DNA of 64,000 nt from Micromonospora citrea. GTDB taxonomy: Bacteria; Actinomycetota; Actinomycetes; Mycobacteriales; Micromonosporaceae. Position numbers and translations under genes: made by a program. Below are positions 25,664 to 33,907 of this stretch, in pieces. The notes below the pieces were generated by a model. It was not told where the DNA came from, did no database searches, and saw nothing but the letters and a program-made list of their open reading frames with translations. Numbering within the stretch: the stretch's first letter is position 1; every line of letters starts with the position of its first letter. The stretch covers positions 434,001-498,000 of the forward strand of contig NZ_FMHZ01000002.1 in the NCBI RefSeq assembly GCF_900090315.1, written 5' to 3'.

Positions 25664-28363
25664 TCACCCTCGGTCCGAGATCTCGACGAGGTACTCGGCG
25701 ACGGCCGGCTCGTCGGTGAGCGCGGCGGTGTCGCCCGGCGCGGGCAGCGCCTCCTCGAACACCATGACTGGCCCCGGTGCCCGCAACATCCGTTCGAACA
25801 CCGCGAGCAGGTGCCAGTTGGCGAAGTCGATGTAGACAGGCTTGCGTGACTTGTCCAGCACCCACCTGCCCCATTTGTCATCCGCCGGGTCGTTGCCCCA
25901 CAGCCCGTCGGTCCACATCCGGACATAGCAACGGTCCGGAATCCCGTGGCTCTGCAGCCATCCGACCAGCCGCACCAGATAGTCGGCATCGGCCTCCGCT
26001 TTGCGCCGGGTGGGCACCTGCCCGGTCGGCACCCGCCACCGCGCCCGACGCAGGACAACCCGGCCGGTCTCCACCCGGGGTTGGGTGCCGAGTTGGTCGG
26101 GAGGCGCCAGGTCGGCACCGCCGGCCAACGGCGAGAAGCTGGGGTGCAGGTAGTAGGTCACGCCGAACGACCAGCTCAGGAACTGGGCGATGGGCGGCAG
26201 CAGGACGTCGGCCATCATGCCCAGGTGCAGCGGTACGACCCGCCGGCGCAGCCGGGTCGAGACGATGTTCACCAGGTCGGTACGCGGATCGTGGACCGCG
26301 ACCAGGTCCCCGAGCGGCAACCGCTCGGCGGCGGGCCGACCGGTGACCGTGAACGGGTAGTCGATCTCGTAGTCGGTGCTGGCCGTACGGGCGTTCAACG
26401 CCGACGAGAACGTCCCGCTCAACTCCGCGAAGATCGTCCCCTCCGACGCCCCGGACCAGGCCCGGCCCGGCGGCACCGTTCCTCCGGCCAGGGCGGTCAA
26501 CCGCGTCGTACGGCTCCGCCCACGCCCGAATCCCGAATGCGCCACGTTCAACGCCAGGGCAGGCTGCGCTCCCCGCTCGACCACCTGCACATAGCAGCCG
26601 AGCGAATCCGCTGGCGTGACCCACTCCGGCCAACCGGCCGCCATCGCCCGCAGCGTCTCGGCCGGAGTACGGATGACACCGTCCGCCTGCACCGGTCCGA
26701 GCACCCCGGCGCGGGCCTCCTCCTGCATCCGGCCGAGCTGCCGCAACCTGCCCAGCGCACTGGCGGCCAGGGCGGTACCGTTGGCCAGCGGCGACGCGCG
26801 CAGGAATCGCGCCACCTCCTGCCCGGCGGCGGTCGCGCCGGGTCCGTCCTCGCGGGCGATCTCCTCGTGCACCGCCCGGCACAGTTCCAGCACCGGGACC
26901 TGGGCGCCCGGGCCGAAGCGTTCCCGGAAATAGACACCCAGCGCCAGCCGCAGCGGCAGCGCCGGGTCGAAGACGCCGAGCCACCGCCGCACCGCGTCGA
27001 GATCCTCCAGCGCCGGACGCCACCGTCCGGACGCGCATTCCACAGGCGGGTCACGGAACACCGCGTTCTCGTGGTAGACGGCCTTGCTCATCTCGGCCAC
27101 CGGCTGGAAGGGCAACCCGAGACGGTTGACGAGGTCGGCGACGGCGTCACGCAGCCGGTCCTGGCGGGCGCAGTGCCCGTCGACGTCCTCCACCGGCACC
27201 GGCAGACCGACCTCCGTACGCAGCCGGTCCAGCAGCACAGCGACATCAACCAGGTCCTCGCCGCCGTGCGCGGCTACCCAGGCGATCAGGTCCGACAACG
27301 GGTCGAGCGCCTGATCCGTGACCGGTGGCTCAAGAATCAGCAGCCCGGCCCGCACCAGCGCGTCCAGGAACGGCCGAACCTCACGGGGTGTCCGCGCGCC
27401 GGAGGCGAGCCGGCCGCACAGCCCAGGCAGCGTGTCCGGCGGGCCCTCCTCGACGATGCGCAGGCAGGCGCGGATCGCCGGCGTGTCCGGCATGGTCACG
27501 ATCGGCTCGCGGGGCGGCAGCCCGGAGAAGGTGATCTTCCCTGCCATCCTGGTCACACTCGGGTTCACCCGTACCCGCATCGACGCCTTCAGCCCAGGAC
27601 TCTCGCGCAGGACCCGGATCACGCTCTGGAGCAGGAACCCGTCCAACTCCAGGACTCCGCTGACCGGCGCCCTGGCGAGCATCTCCGGCGCTGAGCCGTC
27701 CACCCAGACACCCAGACCGCTGATGGTGAAGGTGCTGTACGGACTGGTCTTGGCCGCCGCCCGGGCCACGTACTTCGCCAGGCGGGCCAGGCTCTGCGCC
27801 CTCGGCCGGCGCGCCGGATCGGCCAACCACTTGCCGAGCTCCACGTGTAGCGCGGGGCTGGCCTGCGACAGGGCGCGCCGGAAGCCGGGATCCGCCGCCA
27901 CCTCGCGTAGTACCCGTTCCCGGTCGGTGATCTCGGCGGCGAGGACCGCCGGCAGTTCGGCGACGATCCGGTCCAGGGCGTCCAGTTTCGATCGCCAGAC
28001 CGCGATCCGCTCGACGAGGTCCGCAGGGAGCAGCTCCGCGACGGCCCCGTTCCACTCCTCCTCGCGGGGCCGCCTCGACTGGAAGACCGCCCTGCGCAGA
28101 CCCACCAGCCTCGGCTTCAGGGCGGTCTGCCCCAGCGCCCCGATCTCGGCGAACAGGGCGTCCGACAGGGCGTGCCCCTCCAGCGTCAGCCACCGGCGCA
28201 GCCGCGCCTGTTCCTCGGCCCGTCGGAACGACTCCGACAGACGCAGCCGACCCAGGGCCGCCGCGGGCAACCCCGCACGGCGCAGAATCGGAGGCGATTC
28301 CACGCGTGCGCCACTCGACAGGAGCACACCTTCGTCTGCGATCGAGCCAACGCTTCCGCCCAT
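25664..28363 (-). CDS. Lantibiotic-dehydratase-like glutamylation protein (split LanB N-domain, TbtB-like)
   Basis: The 899-residue protein matches the Lant_dehydr_N region: PILRRAGLPAAALGRLRLSE at the start, KTSPYSTFT near residue 200, and a YYLHPSFSP block late in the protein. It has no C-terminal elimination motif; that is on the next gene. Such proteins transfer glutamate from Glu-tRNA to Ser/Thr of the azole-bearing precursor. The ATG at 28363 has GGAGG 4 nt upstream; the frame is open to 28468 but that would overlap the precursor gene. Confidence 0.92.
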   Translation of the reverse strand: MGGSVGSIADEGVLLSSGARVESPPILRRAGLPAAALGRLRLSESFRRAEEQARLRRWLTLEGHALSDALFAEIGALGQTALKPRLVGLRRAVFQSRRPREEEWNGAVAELLPADLVERIAVWRSKLDALDRIVAELPAVLAAEITDRERVLREVAADPGFRRALSQASPALHVELGKWLADPARRPRAQSLARLAKYVARAAAKTSPYSTFTISGLGVWVDGSAPEMLARAPVSGVLELDGFLLQSVIRVLRESPGLKASMRVRVNPSVTRMAGKITFSGLPPREPIVTMPDTPAIRACLRIVEEGPPDTLPGLCGRLASGARTPREVRPFLDALVRAGLLILEPPVTDQALDPLSDLIAWVAAHGGEDLVDVAVLLDRLRTEVGLPVPVEDVDGHCARQDRLRDAVADLVNRLGLPFQPVAEMSKAVYHENAVFRDPPVECASGRWRPALEDLDAVRRWLGVFDPALPLRLALGVYFRERFGPGAQVPVLELCRAVHEEIAREDGPGATAAGQEVARFLRASPLANGTALAASALGRLRQLGRMQEEARAGVLGPVQADGVIRTPAETLRAMAAGWPEWVTPADSLGCYVQVVERGAQPALALNVAHSGFGRGRSRTTRLTALAGGTVPPGRAWSGASEGTIFAELSGTFSSALNARTASTDYEIDYPFTVTGRPAAERLPLGDLVAVHDPRTDLVNIVSTRLRRRVVPLHLGMMADVLLPPIAQFLSWSFGVTYYLHPSFSPLAGGADLAPPDQLGTQPRVETGRVVLRRARWRVPTGQVPTRRKAEADADYLVRLVGWLQSHGIPDRCYVRMWTDGLWGNDPADDKWGRWVLDKSRKPVYIDFANWHLLAVFERMLRAPGPVMVFEEALPAPGDTAALTDEPAVAEYLVEISDRG

Positions 28364-28384
28364 GACCCCTCCTGGCCCCGGGGC

Positions 28385-28412
28385 TGTGCCGCCGGCCGGA
28401 GCCGGCGGCACA
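28385..28412 (-). terminator. Attenuator-like hairpin between precursor and LanB genes
   Basis: A perfect 12-bp stem (TGTGCCGCCGGC, 28385-28396, with 28401-28412) and a 4-nt loop fill most of the 62-bp gap between the precursor stop and the LanB start. In RiPP operons such hairpins raise precursor over enzyme expression by partial termination or mRNA stabilisation. A similar hairpin follows the knottin-like precursor gene. Confidence 0.7.
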
Positions 28413-28425
28413 ACCGTTCTGAAGG

Positions 28426-28611
28426 TCAGCTGCTGCTGCTCGGGCAGCAGCTGCACGTCGCGCTGCACGAGCAGAACGGCAGCGACGCGCCGTGCTCGGG
28501 CATGCCGTGACCCGCCGTCAGGGACTCGATCGTGAGCCCGCTCTCGGCGAGGTCGAAGACGTCCATCGGCAGGTCATCGAGTTCGAAGTCGAGCTCGTCC
28601 GAAGTTTTCAC
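28426..28611 (-). CDS. Thiopeptide precursor peptide
   Basis: The 61-residue peptide has an acidic leader (residues 1-42) containing LPMDVFDLAESG and ESLTAGHGMPE, very close to the thiomuracin-type TbtA leader, followed by the core SLPFCSCSATCSCCPSSSS (residues 43-61). The core has five cysteines, eight serines and one threonine, the residues turned into azoles and dehydroamino acids. The GTG at 28611 follows AAAAGGAG at 5 nt. Ser1 and Ser12 of the core are the best pair for pyridine formation: Ser12 is preceded by Cys11 and followed by Cys13-Cys14, and C5-S6-C7 matches the lactazole core position for position. Confidence 0.95.
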   Translation of the reverse strand: MKTSDELDFELDDLPMDVFDLAESGLTIESLTAGHGMPEHGASLPFCSCSATCSCCPSSSS

Positions 28612-28705
28612 GCCTGCTCCTTTTCTTTGGAATGCGCCTGACTGGAAGACCTTCCGGTGAAGACGCTAAACCAGGTGAATCGCACCCGGGAAGGCGCAGA
28701 ATTGT

Positions 28706-28792
28706 CGTAGGTGAAATTCGACGTAGGTGACAGTCGCTGCCCGATACGACCGCGTGCGCCCAAGGTCGTAGCCGGGACTACACCCGTCACCT
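28706..28792. promoter_or_regulatory. Repeated CGTAGGTGA sites in the divergent precursor/oxygenase control region
   Basis: CGTAGGTGA occurs at 28706-28714 and 28722-28730, 16 bp apart, and a related inverted copy (GTCACCT, 28786-28792) follows. A separate GTAG-N6-CTAC palindrome lies at 28768-28781. The 254-bp region separates the precursor gene from the divergent oxygenase, so these are candidate regulator sites, perhaps for the cluster's LuxR protein. Inference from repetition and position only. Confidence 0.4.
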
Positions 28793-28865
28793 CCCTTGTG
28801 CCGGCCGGCCGATCGGCACATGATGGCGCCGGGGCAACAATCGGAAGCAATTTTGCGGAGGCGGC

Positions 28866-30068
28866 ATGAACAGCGCATTGGATCGCCTTACGGCCCGGCC
28901 AGACAAATTCGTCGAGAAATGGCCCCGGCAGCCCGAGGTCCACCATGGCGACCCGGCCGCTCTGGCCGCCCTGCTCAGCCTCGACGACATCGACCGGCTC
29001 ATCAGCGACCAGGGTCTGCCCGCGTCGTCGGTGACGATGACCAGAAACAACGTGATGGCGCAACCGGGCAGCCTGGTCAGCCCCGACCTCGCGGCGTTTC
29101 CGGACGCCGCCGGAGCCGTCGACGCCCGCCGCGTCGGCGCGCACCTGCGCACCGGGCACACCCTCCTGCTCATGGGTCTGCACCGCAGTTGGCAGCCACT
29201 CAGCCGCTTCTGCCGCCTGCTGTCCGGGGAACTCGGTCACCCGCTTTACGCGCACGCCTTCCTCACTCCGCCGAAGAGCCAGGGCTTCGCGCACCACTGG
29301 GACACCGAGGCGGTCTTCATCGTGCAGACCGTGGGGCACAAGACCTGGGAGTTGCACGAGCCGTACCTGCCGGACCCGTTGCCCCGGCACCGCTGGGGGC
29401 GGGTCCCGGTCCCGGCCGCCGCCCGGGACCGGTTCGAGAAGGGCGAACCGTTCCTGCGAGTCCGCCTCGCGCCCGGAGACGTCCTCTGGGTGCCTCGGGG
29501 CTGGATCCACAATGGCTACGCCGAAGACGGCACCTCCCTGCACATCAGCGTCGGCGTGCTCCAGTTCACCCGGCACTGGCTGCTCGAACAGCTCCTCGAC
29601 ATCGCCGCCGGGGAGCCCGACTTCCGCACCGCGCTCCCGCCCGGGCTCGACGTCGACGGCATCAACACCGCGCTGGGCGACGTCACCGGGCGTCTCGCCC
29701 GCTGGCTGACCAGCCTCGACCTCGAACGGGCAGCGCAGTCGGTGCGCACCCGGGCGCTGCGCGCCCAGTCGGGGCCGCGCCGCCCCGCAGTCAGCGCCGC
29801 CGTGGGGGTACTCAGCCACGACGTCGACGCCGTGCGGTACGTACCGGGCGCGGTGCTGCTCAGCACCAAAGGCGCCGACGGCACGGTTCTGCACCTCGGC
29901 GACCACAACCTGCACCTGCCCGAGCCGGTCACCGAGACGATCATGCAGATGATCGACCACCCCGGCACCGTGGTAACCGTTGAGGAACTCCGCAACTTGA
30001 TCGGTGCAGACCAAGCCCGCCGGCTCGTCCGCGAGTTGATCGAAGAAGGAGTCGTCGCCCCTGTCTGA
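28866..30068 (+). CDS. JmjC/cupin-type Fe(II)/2-oxoglutarate oxygenase (ROX/YcfD-like)
   Basis: The 400-residue protein has the double-stranded beta-helix of the JmjC/Cupin_4 group: His144-x-Asp146 in FAHHWDTEAVFIVQTVGHKTWEL and the distal His215 in WVPRGWIHNGYAEDG. A helical region and a C-terminal winged-helix-like part (VVTVEELRNLIGADQARRLVREL) follow, as in bacterial ribosomal-protein hydroxylases. GGAGG precedes the ATG. It is divergent from the precursor gene. It may hydroxylate the thiopeptide, or modify a ribosomal protein as self-protection; the sequence does not decide. Confidence 0.85.
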   Translation: MNSALDRLTARPDKFVEKWPRQPEVHHGDPAALAALLSLDDIDRLISDQGLPASSVTMTRNNVMAQPGSLVSPDLAAFPDAAGAVDARRVGAHLRTGHTLLLMGLHRSWQPLSRFCRLLSGELGHPLYAHAFLTPPKSQGFAHHWDTEAVFIVQTVGHKTWELHEPYLPDPLPRHRWGRVPVPAAARDRFEKGEPFLRVRLAPGDVLWVPRGWIHNGYAEDGTSLHISVGVLQFTRHWLLEQLLDIAAGEPDFRTALPPGLDVDGINTALGDVTGRLARWLTSLDLERAAQSVRTRALRAQSGPRRPAVSAAVGVLSHDVDAVRYVPGAVLLSTKGADGTVLHLGDHNLHLPEPVTETIMQMIDHPGTVVTVEELRNLIGADQARRLVRELIEEGVVAPV

Positions 30069-30330
30069 CGCGTACGCGAGCCGGGCGACGCGCCGGACGG
30101 CTGCGTTCAGGTCCTCGGCGGGCTCGGCGAGCAGGTCGATGGCTTCCCGGACGTACCGCCAGGCTGTCGTGACGCTGGCCGCGAAGCCGCAGGCCAGACG
30201 GGTGATGGTGTCCCCGTTACGCAGATGGGCCAGGGCGAGCAGCGCCTGCCGGCCGGCGTCGAGGCGCCACCGGCCTCGCATCGGGCGCGTTCGGCGCGGA
30301 TGAGGTTGGCGAGGCCTCCCCGCACAAACA
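30069..30330 (-). pseudogene. IS5-type (DDE_Tnp_4) transposase N-terminal remnant
   Basis: The minus strand encodes RGRWRLDAGRQALLALAHLRNGDT, then TTAWRYVREAIDLLAEPAEDLNAAVRRVARLAYA, the helix-turn-helix N-terminal part of IS5/IS1647-like transposases. The catalytic domain is missing; the remnant ends within a few bases of the oxygenase stop codon. The long open frame that continues beneath the oxygenase gene is a shadow. Confidence 0.7.
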
Positions 30331-30595
30331 CCCCGAGGTCCGAACGTGGTGCGCCGCCAAACCAGGTCGACCTGGTGTTCCTACCGACATACTCTTCATG
30401 GCTGAACTGGATCGAGGCCGAGTTCGCCGCTGTGCGTTACTTTGCGCTCAACGGCACCGGCCACCGCAACCACCCGGAGCAGGACAACGCGACGGCAACT
30501 ACAACCGCTGGCGCAACCAGCGAGCCCGTCCGAAATCCGGATTCGCCACCGAATCCAAGATCCGCCACCCCGATTACCCGCCCATGGCTGCATGA
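30323..30595 (+). pseudogene. IS630-family transposase C-terminal remnant (second subtype)
   Basis: Three frames give KHPEVRTWCAAKP, then VDLVFLPTYSSWLNWIEAEF and YFALNGTGHRNHPEQD, then YNRWRNQRARPKSG ending before a stop at 30593-30595. This is the C-terminal third of an IS630-type transposase of a different subtype from those at 13837 and 39240; the catalytic Glu of NWIEAEF is visible. Two frameshifts and loss of the front make it non-functional. Confidence 0.82.
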
Positions 30596-30602
30596 CGGGG
30601 CA

Positions 30603-32438
30603 CTAGCCAAGATCACCGGAAACCTCGTCGACGAGGTGGTTCCCGTCGAGGTACCCCGCTGCCTGAGTGAGGAAGAGGTCAGCGTAGCGGCCCTGAGTAC
30701 GCATGAGTTCGGCGTGTGTGCCTTGTTCGATGATGCGACCGGCGTCCAGGACATAGATGCGGTCGGCGCTGCGGACGCTGGAGAATCTGTGTGAGATGAG
30801 CAGGACCGTGCGCCCGGCGAAGAGTTGGCGGATGCGGGCGAAGAGGTCTGCTTCGGCCTGTGGGTCCAGGGCGGCGGTGGGTTCGTCGAGAATGATGAAG
30901 GGAGCGTTTCGGTAGAAAGCACGGGCGATGGCGAGTTTCTGCCACTGGCCACCCGAAAGGTCTGTGCCGTTAGTGAACTCGCGCCCGAGGACGGTGTCAT
31001 AGCCGTCGGGAAGACCTTCCACCAGAGCGGCGACACCGGCGGATTCGGCGGCGCATCTGATCCGGCTGTCATGGATTTGGTCCTCGACGCGCCCGAACGC
31101 GATGTTGTCGTGCGCCGTGAGCTTGTAGCGGATGAAGTCCTGGAAGACTACGGCGCAGCCATGGCGCAGTTGGTGCATGTCGTTGGCTGGGCGGCCGTCG
31201 CGGTCCAGACGCCCGCCGGTGGGGGCGTACAGGCCGGCGAGGATCTTCGCGAGGGTGGTTTTTCCGGAGCCGTTGGTTCCCACGAGGGCGATGATTTCGT
31301 CCTGGTGCAGTGAGATGTCGATGCCGTGCAGGGTGGGTTGATCGACGCCGGGATAGGTGAACGTCAGATCGCGTGCACGCAGCGTCCGGAACGGCAGAGC
31401 GGGTTCAGCGGGCCGAGGCGGTGGCACGGTGGCCGCCGCCGCGAAGTCGTGCAGATCCTTGAGGAAGTACAGGGACTGGCCCATGTCGTTGAGCATGCGA
31501 CTGGCCATCGTCATCCGAGTCGACAGCAGCCAGAGTCCGACCAGGCCGGTGGATGCGCCGGCCAGGGACACCCTGCCGGTATCCACCAGGGCCCAGACGG
31601 TGGCGATGCCGCCGACGATGAGGGCACTGGACACGAGCCTGGCGACGATTTCGCGTCCCGCATGGGTGCGGATGAGGCTGATCATGCTGGTCAGTTCTCG
31701 GGCGTATTCGCTGTCCCAGCGGGCATGGAGGGTGGCGCCGAGGTTCAGAGCCCGGATCTCCTTGGCCTCGTCCCGGCCAGTGAGCAACTGCTCGAAGTAC
31801 TGGCGTCGGCGGTGGTTCTCAGCCAGGGAGTAGTGCATTGCGTACCTGGCATCGCGTTCGTCTTTCGCGGCCTTGAACAGCGGCAACGCCGTGAGAGTCG
31901 CCAGTGGGAGCAACCACCAGGCAATGGTGATGAAGACGCCCGCCACGGCCAGCACTGTCAGCGCCGCCTGCATCATCGTGACCAACATCATGATCACCAT
32001 GGCCGGCTTGTGTCGAGCAGCGTGTACGGCACGCTGCAACCTGTCGTGGAAGTCGGGGTCTTCGAATTCCCCCAGTTCGGTATGAGCGGCGGTGCGTAAC
32101 ACCAGTGAGATGACGTGCCGGTCGACCCGGTCGGTGAGGATCTGCTGCCGCATCCCACTGAGCGTCAGTAAAATCCCGCCCGCCGTGCCGAGGACGATCA
32201 GCGCCACCAACCCGGAGACCAGCGTTGTGAGGTCGGCTCCGGCACCGCCCCTGCCGGCCAGCGGCATCACGTCATCGATCATGTCCCGCAGCAGCAGCAA
32301 CGCACCGGCCAGACCGACCGCGGTGGTCAGTTGAAGCCCGGCCACAGTGAGGACACCCTGCGGGTCCGCCGCCCAGGACATGCGTACGGCCCGTATCGCC
32401 ACGCGGCACAGGTCCCGGGAGGTGAGCTTGGACGTCAC
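30603..32438 (-). CDS. ABC transporter, fused transmembrane and ATPase domains (RiPP exporter)
   Basis: The 611-residue protein has about six hydrophobic segments in its first 330 residues and a C-terminal ATPase with Walker A GTNGSGKTT (387-395), signature LSGGQ (494-498), Walker B IILDEP and the H-loop LLISHRF. It has no N-terminal C39 peptidase, so leader removal must be done elsewhere. The GTG at 32438 overlaps the stop of the S9-type hydrolase gene (GTGA), placing it at the end of the knottin-like operon as the likely exporter. Confidence 0.9.
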   Translation of the reverse strand: MTSKLTSRDLCRVAIRAVRMSWAADPQGVLTVAGLQLTTAVGLAGALLLLRDMIDDVMPLAGRGGAGADLTTLVSGLVALIVLGTAGGILLTLSGMRQQILTDRVDRHVISLVLRTAAHTELGEFEDPDFHDRLQRAVHAARHKPAMVIMMLVTMMQAALTVLAVAGVFITIAWWLLPLATLTALPLFKAAKDERDARYAMHYSLAENHRRRQYFEQLLTGRDEAKEIRALNLGATLHARWDSEYARELTSMISLIRTHAGREIVARLVSSALIVGGIATVWALVDTGRVSLAGASTGLVGLWLLSTRMTMASRMLNDMGQSLYFLKDLHDFAAAATVPPPRPAEPALPFRTLRARDLTFTYPGVDQPTLHGIDISLHQDEIIALVGTNGSGKTTLAKILAGLYAPTGGRLDRDGRPANDMHQLRHGCAVVFQDFIRYKLTAHDNIAFGRVEDQIHDSRIRCAAESAGVAALVEGLPDGYDTVLGREFTNGTDLSGGQWQKLAIARAFYRNAPFIILDEPTAALDPQAEADLFARIRQLFAGRTVLLISHRFSSVRSADRIYVLDAGRIIEQGTHAELMRTQGRYADLFLTQAAGYLDGNHLVDEVSGDLG

Positions 32439-33907
32439 CGGGTCCACCGCATGATCCAGTTGCGGTGCTCGGTGCGTAAGAACGCGAGATGCTCGGCGTA
32501 ATAGAACGCGTGACCCGCGCCGGGTAGGAGAAGCAGGCGGGCAGTGCCACCGTTGGCGACGATAGCCCGGTAGAGCTCGACGGATTGTTCGGGCGTGGTG
32601 GCGGGGTTGCTGTCCTTCGTGCCGTGAGCCAACAGCACAGGCCGATTCAACTGATGGGCGAATTCCAGGGCGCTGAACGCGCGGTAGATCTCCGGAGCCT
32701 GCCACAAGTGGCGCTTCTCGTGTTGCCAACCGGTCGGGGTGAGAGTGCGGTTGTAGCAGCCGCTGTGCGCGATCGCTCCCCGTAGCTCAGGGATGTGGGC
32801 GAGGGCGTAGAGGGCGAGGGTGGCGCTGAAGCTGTGTCCGCCCACCAACACCGGACCATCGATGGTGGCCAGCGCCGCGCGGACTGCTCCCACTATCTGC
32901 GGGTGCAGGGATTCCACCGTGGCGTCGGGTGGCCAGTGCAGCGGCAGGTCGAGGTTCGCGACCCCGTAACCAGTGTCCAGCAGCGGTGGCAGCGTCACCG
33001 TACCTGTGGGCCGGGTATCGCGTAGCCACAGAACCGCTACCGGCCCTTCCCCGTGCTGGGTGAGTCTCGCCTGGTGATGCCCGGTGTCGATGGTGATCGA
33101 CATCGGTGAGGTGATCTCGGGGGCCGGTGCGGTCCGACCTGGCGGCGCGCCTCGGGGCAGGCGGTGGTGAGTCTTGGTAGCCCGTCGAGGCGGGCCGGAG
33201 CCGTCCATCGGTACGGTGAGGCCGGACCAGGACAGGCCGTCCTCGGAGGCGGGATCGTCCTCGGCGTACTCCACATGGAGCTCCCCGTCCAGGGCGGTCA
33301 GACGCCGCACCACCAGCGGGTCGGTCAGTCCGATCGCCTGGCCGGCAGGCGGGTCCAGTGCCGCGGGCCGGGCGGCGACGACAGCGGCGAGTTCGGACAG
33401 GGTGGGCTGGAACTTGACGTATCCCGGCCCCGTCGCCTCCAGCGCGACCGGGTTCCCGTGTGCGAGCGGGGTGCTCGTCGGGGGCGACGGGATGAGCACG
33501 ACGAGGCGGTCACCCACCCAGACGAGGGGAGGCCGTGCGAGCGACGTCGCGGCCCGCACCCGGTCGAACACCGTGACAGTCCGGGCGGCATAGTCGGCCA
33601 CCCACGGATGGGCATGTCGGTCCCGGACCACCAGCCCGGCGACGAGAGGCCGGTCGAGATGCCACGCGAGTGGTGCGGGCAGCACGTTGGTGACCGGTAA
33701 CGTCCATCCGGGGGACGTGTCGTCCGGGTGGATCTCGATGCGGGTCAGCGGGGCCCGATCGGATGCGAGCCCGACCAGGTCCGGGTCCACCCACCGGTCG
33801 CGCCAGCACACGGTGGCAGGGTTCGCCTGCGATATCGAGGGCTCGATCGGGGCGGTCAGCCACGCCCACGGTCCGGTCGTTGAGCTTTCCCGCCAGCTGT
33901 CAAGCAT
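32435..33907 (-). CDS. S9/prolyl-oligopeptidase-like serine hydrolase
   Basis: The 490-residue protein has a poorly conserved N-terminal half, possibly a short propeller, and a C-terminal alpha/beta hydrolase: nucleophile Ser359 in VGGHSFSATLAL, Asp432 in AHGTKDSNP and His466 in LPGAGHAFYY, a full catalytic triad. Lasso-peptide isopeptidases and several RiPP leader peptidases are of this fold. It overlaps the MauE-like gene by 8 bp and the ABC transporter by 4 bp, so it is a good candidate for leader removal in this operon; it could instead be an immunity hydrolase. Confidence 0.8.
   Translation of the reverse strand: MLDSWRESSTTGPWAWLTAPIEPSISQANPATVCWRDRWVDPDLVGLASDRAPLTRIEIHPDDTSPGWTLPVTNVLPAPLAWHLDRPLVAGLVVRDRHAHPWVADYAARTVTVFDRVRAATSLARPPLVWVGDRLVVLIPSPPTSTPLAHGNPVALEATGPGYVKFQPTLSELAAVVAARPAALDPPAGQAIGLTDPLVVRRLTALDGELHVEYAEDDPASEDGLSWSGLTVPMDGSGPPRRATKTHHRLPRGAPPGRTAPAPEITSPMSITIDTGHHQARLTQHGEGPVAVLWLRDTRPTGTVTLPPLLDTGYGVANLDLPLHWPPDATVESLHPQIVGAVRAALATIDGPVLVGGHSFSATLALYALAHIPELRGAIAHSGCYNRTLTPTGWQHEKRHLWQAPEIYRAFSALEFAHQLNRPVLLAHGTKDSNPATTPEQSVELYRAIVANGGTARLLLLPGAGHAFYYAEHLAFLRTEHRNWIMRWTR

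Noticed and set aside
28608..30281. A 557-codon open frame on the minus strand opposite the JmjC oxygenase gene
   Set aside because: Its composition follows the antisense of the oxygenase, whose Fe-binding motifs are intact; only the first part, beyond the oxygenase stop, is real sequence of an IS5 remnant.
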